DNA of 64,000 bases from Paraperibacillus marinus. Its GTDB lineage: Bacteria > Bacillota > Bacilli > Bacillales > DSM-1321. A program made the position numbers and the translations under genes. This document shows, one piece after another, positions 58,524-64,000 of this stretch. The stretch covers positions 1,178,001 to 1,242,000 of the forward strand of contig NZ_CP143542.1 in assembly GCF_046237605.1 (NCBI RefSeq). Reading direction: 5' to 3'. A model generated the notes under the pieces. The model made no database searches and was not told where the DNA came from. It saw nothing but the letters and a program-made list of their open reading frames with translations. How positions within the stretch are numbered: position 1 is the first letter of the stretch; each line of letters starts with the position of its first letter.

Positions 58524-59330
58524 TTGATATTAAAGTCATTCTATAGAGTGCTGATTGAGCTTACAAATGGCCGGATCACATCCGGTGCCTTAAAGCGCTT
58601 TGCCCAATCAAAGTGGAGCAGGTTTTTGATACCTGCATATGTGAAGGTATACAAATTGAATCTTGAAGAAGTGGAAAAAAACAGTAAAGATTTCCCTACC
58701 CTGCATGATCTGTTCATCCGAAAGCTGAAAGAGGGAGCAAGGATTATCCATGACGGAACGAGTTCCGTAGTCAGCCCGGTTGACGGGATCCTGGAGGATA
58801 CAGGTGAAGTCAGGCCGGATAAACATATCGCTGTAAAGGGAAAGGTTTATTCAATTGAAGAAATGCTGGGTGACAATGAGGTGCTCCATAAGTATATCGG
58901 AGGGAGCTATATGGTGATTTATCTCAGTCCGAGCCATTATCACCGGATACACAGTCCCTTGGCCGGAGAGGTGACGAAACGCTGGCTCCTTGGGAAGAAG
59001 TCTTACCCGGTTAATGCCTGGGGGATGAAATATGGCCGGGATACGCTTTCCAAAAATTATCGGATCATCACAGAAATCCAGCATGATAAAGGCTCTGCTG
59101 CAGTTGTGAAGGTTGGCGCCATGTTCGTAAATTCCATTGTTGTTACACATTCAGACACAGAGATTCAAAAAGGGGAAGAGCTGGCATACTTCAGCTTCGG
59201 ATCGACAGTCGTGCTGTTGTTTGAGAAGGGGACTTTCCGGGCTTCTGCGGATGCTGCCTACCCAATGGATGTACATGTTGGACAGGAAATCGGGTTCATA
59301 ACCGATAATCATGTCTCTTTAAATCAATAG
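58524..59330 (+). CDS. psd: Psd, phosphatidylserine decarboxylase proenzyme
   Basis: Makes phosphatidylethanolamine; self-cleaves to form a pyruvoyl group. The 268-residue product has SPVDGILEDTGEV, SPSHYHRIHSPLAGEV, and the cleavage motif GST in YFSFGSTVVLLFE (about 235). The TTG at 58524 has GGGAGG 8 bases upstream and matches the family N-terminus (LKSFYRVLIELTN). The divergent pssA supplies its substrate. Confidence 0.94.
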   Translation: MILKSFYRVLIELTNGRITSGALKRFAQSKWSRFLIPAYVKVYKLNLEEVEKNSKDFPTLHDLFIRKLKEGARIIHDGTSSVVSPVDGILEDTGEVRPDKHIAVKGKVYSIEEMLGDNEVLHKYIGGSYMVIYLSPSHYHRIHSPLAGEVTKRWLLGKKSYPVNAWGMKYGRDTLSKNYRIITEIQHDKGSAAVVKVGAMFVNSIVVTHSDTEIQKGEELAYFSFGSTVVLLFEKGTFRASADAAYPMDVHVGQEIGFITDNHVSLNQ

Positions 59331-59339
59331 AGCTGGAAA

Positions 59340-59372
59340 AGGCTGTCCCGGATTTCGGAACAGCCTCTCAGG
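59340..59372 (-). terminator. Probable terminator of sda
   Basis: On the minus strand, aggctgttccg pairs with cgggacagcct (one mismatch), followed by TTTTCC. There is no T-run for the plus-strand psd. Confidence 0.6.
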
Positions 59373-59513
59373 CTAGGAGAAAGCCCTGATTTTGTGGGTC
59401 AGGGTCCGCCTGTTGATTTCAGATTCAATCAGCTGGATGAAATCCGGGCTGAGCTTCAATTCCCTGGCTTTGTGATAGGATTCAATCAATAGATCATCTG
59501 AGAGCTTGTTCAT
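59373..59513 (-). CDS. sda: Sda, sporulation histidine kinase inhibitor
   Basis: A 46-residue helical-hairpin checkpoint protein that blocks KinA/KinB autophosphorylation when replication is initiating or perturbed. MNKLSDDLLIESYHKARELK and SPDFIQLIESEINRR match Sda throughout. The only nearby ribosome binding site (GGAGGTGA, minus strand, 59534-59541) is about 20 bases upstream, unusually far. DnaA boxes lie upstream at 59760-59859. Confidence 0.93.
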   Translation of the reverse strand: MNKLSDDLLIESYHKARELKLSPDFIQLIESEINRRTLTHKIRAFS

Positions 59514-59759
59514 TTTAGATGGCGTATGCCAGTCACCTCCACGAAAAGTATTGAACGCTGGATTTTCTGGGGATGCAGCCTGCCAGAAAGATTTTTTCAG
59601 CCTGCCGTCCCAAGGGTTATCCATCTTGAGAGACAGCGGAATCTGGCTGGTAAATAATTATTATTTTTTGAATGAATGTAAGGATGAGATCATATATGAT
59701 AGGTCTATTTGTTATATAACCAACTTTAGCAAAATCAAGCTATTGGAACAATCGTTCTC

Positions 59760-59859
59760 TTATCCACAGTGCAGAGTGGATAAACTGTGATTAATATGTT
59801 AGCAAGTAAAATAGTCCTGTCTCCTGTAAAGGGGTATAATGTGTATATAATTATCCACA
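59760..59859. promoter_or_regulatory. DnaA-box cluster upstream of sda
   Basis: TTATCCACA at 59760-59768 and 59851-59859 are perfect DnaA boxes; agtggataa (59775-59783) is an inverted box with one mismatch. B. subtilis sda is activated by DnaA through boxes upstream of its promoter. Confidence 0.75.
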
Positions 59860-60001
59860 GAAGCGGGCTATGACGGTTTTTGTCGAAAAGTTTTTATTCT
59901 ATGGAGCATATGTAAGGGAATGGACATAGAGTCAGCTTCTCCATGATTTTGCTTCACACCGGGAGCTCTTTATTAAATTCTTTTTGAAAGGAGTCATGAA
60001 A

Positions 60002-60061
60002 TTGGTTATGATGGAAAAGGTAAATTTCTCGGAAAGCGTTGAGGTGCAAATATATTGCTAA
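60002..60061 (+). CDS. Possible upstream ORF overlapping the yqeG start
   Basis: The TTG at 60002 (or ATG at 59996) follows GAAAGGAG (59986-59993) and encodes MVMMEKVNFSESVEVQIYC, with its stop TAA at 60059-60061, 4 bases inside yqeG. It may couple translation of yqeG. No family recognised. Confidence 0.35.
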   Translation: MVMMEKVNFSESVEVQIYC

Positions 60062-60570
60062 AATCATTTCTTCCCAGCGAACACGCCAAGAGCGTGCTGG
60101 ATATAACGCCTGAAAAGTTAAAAGCTCAGGGAATCAAAGGAATCATCACCGATCTGGATAATACGCTGGTTGAATGGGACAGGCCGAGCGCCACCCCTCA
60201 GCTGATAGAATGGTTTGAAAATATGAAGAAACATGGAATTCTGGTGACGATTGTTTCTAATAATAATGAAAAAAGAGTGAACAGTTTTTCGGAACCTCTT
60301 AATATCCCATTTATTTTCCAAGCCAGGAAACCTATGGGCAGGGCATTCCGCCGCGCAATAGATCAAATGGGCATCAAGCGCGAGGAGGCAGTTGTAATCG
60401 GCGATCAGCTCCTGACGGACGTTTTCGGCGGAAACAGAAACGGCTTTAAGACCATATTGGTGGTTCCCGTAGCACAGACGGACGGTTTCATCACAAGGTT
60501 CAACAGGAAAATTGAACGCAGGATTCTATCATGGTTCAGGAAGAAAGGCATGATAAATTGGGAGGATTAG
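60055..60570 (+). CDS. yqeG: YqeG, HAD IIIA-type phosphatase
   Basis: A 171-residue HAD-superfamily protein with the nucleophile motif GIITDLDNTLVEWDRP (DLDNT, about 31-35), VTIVSNNNEKRV, and the motif III/IV region KPMGRAFRRAIDQMG ... VVIGDQLLTDVFGGN. Substrate uncertain. A TTG start with GAGGTG 9-10 bases upstream matches the family N-terminus. First of yqeG-yqeH-aroE-yhbY-nadD-yqeK-rsfS, a conserved run. Confidence 0.92.
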   Translation: MLKSFLPSEHAKSVLDITPEKLKAQGIKGIITDLDNTLVEWDRPSATPQLIEWFENMKKHGILVTIVSNNNEKRVNSFSEPLNIPFIFQARKPMGRAFRRAIDQMGIKREEAVVIGDQLLTDVFGGNRNGFKTILVVPVAQTDGFITRFNRKIERRILSWFRKKGMINWED

Positions 60571-60572
60571 AA

Positions 60573-61679
60573 TTGAACGAAACAAATTATGTATGTGTGG
60601 GATGTGGAGTCAAAATCCAGACTGAGGACCCAAAAGGGCTTGGCTATGCACCGCCTTCATCATTGGATAAGGAAACCATTGTCTGCCAAAGGTGCTTTAA
60701 ACTGAAGCATTACAATGAAGTGCAGGACGTCTCCCTTACGGATGACGATTTTTTGAAAATCTTGAATGGAATAGGCAGCAAGGATGCCCTGATTGTTAAG
60801 ATCGTGGATATTTTTGATTTCAATGGAAGCTGGCTGCCCGGGCTCCACCGGTTTGCGGGAAGCAATGATGTGCTCTTGATCGCCAATAAATTCGATCTGC
60901 TTCCAAAGTCAGTCAAGCATAATAAGCTGATCAATTGGCTGCAGGCCTCTGCTAAGGAACTCGGCTTAAAGCCGGTGGACATCATGCTTGTCAGCGCGGC
61001 AAAGGGCCAAAATATGAAGGAAGCCGCCGCAGCCATTGAACATTACCGGCAGGGAAAAGATGTTTATGTGGTCGGCTCGACAAATGTAGGCAAATCTACT
61101 TTTATTAATAGAATGATTAAAGAAGTGACAGGGGAGGGTGACATCATCACCACTTCTCATTTCCCCGGCACGACGCTTGATGTGATAGAAATCCCACTGG
61201 ATGACGGCAGGAGCCTGATTGACACTCCTGGAATCATCAATCACCATCAGATGGCACATCATATCGATAAGAGAGACCTTAAGGCCATCACACCCAAAAA
61301 AGAAATCAAGGCCAGGATCTTTCAGCTCAATGAAGAGCAGACCCTTTTCTTTGGCGGACTGGCCAGGCTTGATTATATCAGCGGAGGCAGGAGGTCGTTT
61401 ACCTGCTACCTGTCCAATGATCTTGAAATCCACCGTACAAAGCTTGAAAAAGCAGATGAGCTTTACAAAAACCATGCCGGCGGTCTGCTTGTTCCTCCGA
61501 GGAAGGACAGTTCTGAAGAACTTCCGGATCTTGTGCCGCATGAACTTTCCATCAAGGAAGCCAAGACCGATATCGTCTTTTCCGGCCTTGGCTGGGTAAC
61601 AGTCAATGAACCGGGTGCAAAAGTCACGGCGTATGTACCAAGGGGCGTCAATGTGCTCCTTCGAAAATCTCTAATATAA
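60573..61679 (+). CDS. yqeH: YqeH, circularly permuted GTPase for 30S assembly
   Basis: A ribosome-assembly GTPase needed for the small subunit. The 368-residue product has an N-terminal zinc finger (CVGCGVKIQ and CQRCFKL) and permuted G motifs: G4 NKFD, G5 SAAKG, then G1 GSTNVGKSTF and G3 DTPG. The TTG at 60573 has GGGAGG 8 bases upstream. It begins 2 bases after yqeG. Confidence 0.95.
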   Translation: MNETNYVCVGCGVKIQTEDPKGLGYAPPSSLDKETIVCQRCFKLKHYNEVQDVSLTDDDFLKILNGIGSKDALIVKIVDIFDFNGSWLPGLHRFAGSNDVLLIANKFDLLPKSVKHNKLINWLQASAKELGLKPVDIMLVSAAKGQNMKEAAAAIEHYRQGKDVYVVGSTNVGKSTFINRMIKEVTGEGDIITTSHFPGTTLDVIEIPLDDGRSLIDTPGIINHHQMAHHIDKRDLKAITPKKEIKARIFQLNEEQTLFFGGLARLDYISGGRRSFTCYLSNDLEIHRTKLEKADELYKNHAGGLLVPPRKDSSEELPDLVPHELSIKEAKTDIVFSGLGWVTVNEPGAKVTAYVPRGVNVLLRKSLI

Positions 61680-61691
61680 AGCGGTGAGCAA

Positions 61692-62540
61692 ATGAAAAAG
61701 CTGTACGGAGTAATGGGGGATCCCATCAAGCATTCGATGTCCCCGGACATCCATAACGATGCATTCAGCCGCGCCGCGCTCATGTCTGAGTATGTGCTGT
61801 TCCATGTTACTTCCGATCACCTTGGTGATGCAGTCCGCGGCGCCAGGGCTCTCGGAATTGGCGGTTTCAATGTCACCGTTCCCCACAAGACAGCCATCAT
61901 TCCCTATCTTGATGAAGTGGATGGTCTGGCAGGAACAATCGGAGCTGTAAACACGGTTAAAAACGAAGATGGCAGGCTTATTGGATATAATACAGACGGC
62001 CCTGGATATATCAGAGCCCTTAAAGAAAAGGTCGGAGGCTCGCTTGCAGACAGAAGAATCCTTTTGATTGGCAGCGGAGGGGCCGCCAGGGGCATATTTT
62101 TCACCCTTATGAAGGATGGTGTTCTCCAGACGGATATCGGCAACCGGACGCTTTCAAAGGCAGAGGCGCTTATTGAAGACTGTCCATATGGAAATGGGGA
62201 GTCCAGGGCCCTGTCACTTGAAGAAGCCGGAACACGCTTGCGGGACTATGATATCATTATCCAGACGACGTCATCAGGAATGAGCCCGCTGACAGATGAG
62301 GTACCCCTTCGTATTGATGGCGGACTTAAGGGCGGCGTTCTTGTAAGTGATATTATTTATAACCCGCTCGAGACGGAATTTCTGAAACAGGCCAGAAGCT
62401 TTGGGGCCGCCGTCCAAAATGGAGTCGATATGTTTGTTTATCAGGCAGCACTTGCCTTTGAAATATGGACTGGCATATACCCCGATACTGAAGCAATGAG
62501 GAATATTGTATTACGAAAGCTAGGAGGCAAACAATGCTGA
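61692..62540 (+). CDS. aroE: AroE, shikimate dehydrogenase
   Basis: Reduces 3-dehydroshikimate with NADPH in aromatic amino-acid synthesis. The 282-residue product has GDPIKHSMSPDIHNDAF, the catalytic Lys in NVTVPHKTAIIPY, NTDGPGY, the NADP loop LIGSGGAARGIFF and GVDMFVYQAALAFEIWTG. It overlaps yhbY by 7 bases. Confidence 0.96.
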   Translation: MKKLYGVMGDPIKHSMSPDIHNDAFSRAALMSEYVLFHVTSDHLGDAVRGARALGIGGFNVTVPHKTAIIPYLDEVDGLAGTIGAVNTVKNEDGRLIGYNTDGPGYIRALKEKVGGSLADRRILLIGSGGAARGIFFTLMKDGVLQTDIGNRTLSKAEALIEDCPYGNGESRALSLEEAGTRLRDYDIIIQTTSSGMSPLTDEVPLRIDGGLKGGVLVSDIIYNPLETEFLKQARSFGAAVQNGVDMFVYQAALAFEIWTGIYPDTEAMRNIVLRKLGGKQC

Positions 62541-62827
62541 CAGGAAAACAAAAAAGATTTTTAAGGTCAAAAGCCCACCATCTGAACCCGATTTTCCAAG
62601 TGGGTAAAGGCGGGGTAAATGAAAATATGGTGAAACAGATTGGTGAAGCGCTGGAGGCACGTGAGCTGATTAAAGTCAGCATCCTTCAAAACAGTGACGA
62701 AGACAAGGACACTGCTGCACAGGAATTTGTCAAAGGAACCGGTGCTGAGCTGGTCCAGATTATCGGCAATACGATCGTCCTGTACAAAGAGTCGAAGGAA
62801 AATAAGCAGCTTGAGCTGCCGCGCTGA
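62534..62827 (+). CDS. yqeI: YhbY/YqeI, CRM-domain RNA-binding protein
   Basis: A 97-residue protein that is one CRM domain, associated with 50S assembly. Visible are LTGKQKRFLRSKAHHLNPIFQ, the loop VGKGGVNENMVKQI and EALEARELIKVSIL. AGGAGG in the aroE end is its ribosome binding site. nadD starts 1 base after its stop. Confidence 0.94.
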   Translation: MLTGKQKRFLRSKAHHLNPIFQVGKGGVNENMVKQIGEALEARELIKVSILQNSDEDKDTAAQEFVKGTGAELVQIIGNTIVLYKESKENKQLELPR

Positions 62828-62828
62828 C

Positions 62829-63398
62829 ATGAAAAAAGTAGGGATACTCGGAGGAACTTTCGACCCGCCGCATATCGGCCATCTGATCGTGGCAAACGAG
62901 GTACGAGAGGCACTTGAGCTGGATGAAGTCAGGCTGATGCCTAATTCAGTGCCGCCACACAAAAAGAAAAATGGTCAGGCTGCGGCAGATGACCGGCTTG
63001 AAATGGTCAGGCTTGCGGTTAAAACAAATCCTGGTTTATCGGCAGAAGGCATCGAACTCAACCGGGAAGGTTTGTCCTATACCTATGATACGATAGCAGA
63101 ATTGAAAGAACTTGAGCCAGACAGTGCTTTTTATTTCATAATCGGTGCCGATATGATAGAGTATCTGCCGAAATGGCATAAGATAGATGAACTTGTAAAG
63201 CTTGTGCAGTTTGCGGGAGTGAGGCGCCCCAATCATAGTATTGAAACTCCTTATCCTGTAAAAATGGTAGAGATGCCGCAGATTGAACTTTCTTCTTCCA
63301 TAATCAGGGAACGGATCAAAGAAGGCAGGCCGATTCGTTACCTGGTTACGGAGGAAGTGCGTTCATATATTGAGGTGAATGGATTATATGGATCGTAA
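62829..63398 (+). CDS. nadD: NadD, nicotinate-nucleotide adenylyltransferase
   Basis: Makes deamido-NAD from NaMN and ATP. The 189-residue product has GILGGTFDPPHIGHLIVA, PNSVPPHKKK and the ISSSxIR-type ELSSSIIRERI. There is little ribosome binding site of its own, so the 1-base gap after yhbY suggests coupling. The longer reading from 62694 overlaps yhbY. Confidence 0.96.
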   Translation: MKKVGILGGTFDPPHIGHLIVANEVREALELDEVRLMPNSVPPHKKKNGQAAADDRLEMVRLAVKTNPGLSAEGIELNREGLSYTYDTIAELKELEPDSAFYFIIGADMIEYLPKWHKIDELVKLVQFAGVRRPNHSIETPYPVKMVEMPQIELSSSIIRERIKEGRPIRYLVTEEVRSYIEVNGLYGS

Positions 63399-63972
63399 AA
63401 CAGCTTTGCAGCTGGTTGAAAATCAGATTACGGCGGCAAGATATAAGCATACCCTTGGAGTGGCAGACACAGCTGTAAGGCTGGCGGCACAATACGGAGC
63501 AGATCCCAGGAAAGCTGAACTGGCTGCTATATTCCATGATTATGCCAAGTTCCGCCCTAAAGAGGAAATGAAAAATATCCTGGTAAATGAGAATATGGAT
63601 CCAGAGCTCCTGCTGTATCATCCTGAACTATGGCATGCGCCCGTTGGTGCTTATCTTGTGATGGAAGAAGCGGGAATTCAGGATCCGGAAATCCTCGATG
63701 CTATTAAGTTTCACACTTCCGGAAGGGCTGGGATGAGCTTGCTTGATAAGATCATTTACCTGGCGGACTATATCGAGCCCGGCCGTGACTTTCCCGGAGT
63801 AAATGAAGTAAGGAAGACAGCCGAAAGGGATCTGGATAGTGCTGTGATTGAAGCTATGCGGAATACCATCATGTTTCTGCTAACGAAAAATCAGCCGATA
63901 TTTCCTGAAACATTTGAAGCGTACAATTATTTAATTATGAACAAGGAGGATTCTGCTTATGACAGAGCGTGA
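63388..63972 (+). CDS. yqeK: YqeK, HD-domain Ap4A hydrolase
   Basis: A symmetrical diadenosine tetraphosphatase of the HD superfamily. The 194 residues include KHTLGVADTAVRLA, the HD pair AAIFHDYAKFRPKEE and LWHAPVGAYLV, IKFHTSGRAGMSLLDKIIYLADYIEPGR. The ATG at 63388 has GAGGTG 10 bases upstream (in nadD); the ATG at 63379 is too close. It overlaps nadD by 11 bases. Confidence 0.93.
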   Translation: MDRKTALQLVENQITAARYKHTLGVADTAVRLAAQYGADPRKAELAAIFHDYAKFRPKEEMKNILVNENMDPELLLYHPELWHAPVGAYLVMEEAGIQDPEILDAIKFHTSGRAGMSLLDKIIYLADYIEPGRDFPGVNEVRKTAERDLDSAVIEAMRNTIMFLLTKNQPIFPETFEAYNYLIMNKEDSAYDRA

Positions 63973-64000
63973 GTTATTGATAACCGCAGTAAAAGCAGCT
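63959..64000 (+). CDS. rsfS: RsfS (YqeL), ribosome silencing factor, 5' end only
   Basis: The window ends after 14 codons (MTERELLITAVKAA), which match the RsfS N-terminus. AAGGAGG (63944-63950) lies 8 bases upstream, inside yqeK, with a 14-base overlap. RsfS binds uL14 and blocks subunit joining in starvation. Confidence 0.82.
   Translation, partial: MTERELLITAVKAA

Noticed and set aside
1..64000. CRISPR arrays, tRNA/rRNA genes, prophage, transposases
   Set aside because: No spacer-repeat pattern, cloverleaf, rRNA or transposase/integrase motif was recognised. The only repeats are the safA minisatellite and the two intergenic families.

Overview
The window is a core-chromosome segment of an endospore-forming member of the Bacillaceae. 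The sporulation genes safA, coxA, bofC, spoVB, sigK and sda, the gene order (nearly that of the Bacillus subtilis safA-to-yqeL interval), the T-box leaders, the strong AGGAGG ribosome binding sites and the frequent TTG/GTG starts all point there. I see no prophage, IS transposase, CRISPR array, tRNA or rRNA. It is a long run of housekeeping genes with small accessory insertions between them.

Layout. 1-5.3 kb: spore-coat and spore genes (safA with a 42-bp minisatellite, a CotS/YsxE-like kinase-fold gene, coxA, a SIMPL-domain gene on the minus strand, bofC). 5.3-9.6 kb: ruvA-ruvB-queA-tgt-yajC behind a LexA-type operator. 9.6-15.3 kb: yrzE and spoVB (minus), comN, secDF, yrvD. 15.3-21.3 kb: recJ-apt, then relA-dtd (stringent response). 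21.3-26.7 kb: a four-SH3 amidase (minus), yrzK, and a histidine T-box with hisS-aspS. 26.7-27 kb: 6S RNA. 27-35.5 kb: tcdA, rarA (minus), cymR, iscS, mnmA, yrrB, recD2. 35.9-47.3 kb: a zinc-ribbon protein, yrrI, an alanine T-box with alaS, yrzL-ruvX-yrzB, mltG, trmR, udk, greA, pbpI. 47.8-52.9 kb: yrrS, yrzA (minus), then the methionine-to-cysteine salvage genes yrrT-mtnN-mccA-mccB-yrhC. 53-54.2 kb: four tandem YrzI-family micro-genes behind an elaborate leader. 54.2-59.6 kb: a double GNAT protein, uninterrupted sigK (minus), pepF, divergent pssA and psd, and sda (minus) behind DnaA boxes. 60-64 kb: yqeG-yqeH-aroE-yhbY-nadD-yqeK-rsfS (cut by the window end).

How the genes work together. CymR, encoded here, is the likely repressor of the yrrT-mtnN-mccAB salvage genes 19 kb away. 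IscS and MnmA form a sulfur relay to tRNA, and QueA, Tgt, TcdA and TrmR add further tRNA modifications. RuvAB, RuvX, RecJ, RecD2 and RarA concern recombination and fork repair. Sda, with DnaA boxes in its upstream region, links replication status to sporulation.

The least explained parts are: (1) the yrzI array with a short leader ORF and three consecutive terminators whose arms can exchange partners; (2) a roughly 195-bp non-coding repeat present three times, each time directly behind the T-tract of an intrinsic terminator; (3) a second repeat family present three times directly behind stop codons, splitting two sulfur operons; and (4) loss of the yrrN/yrrO pair normally sitting between trmR and udk. 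Start codons were chosen from ribosome binding sites and remembered family N-termini; no database search was possible.
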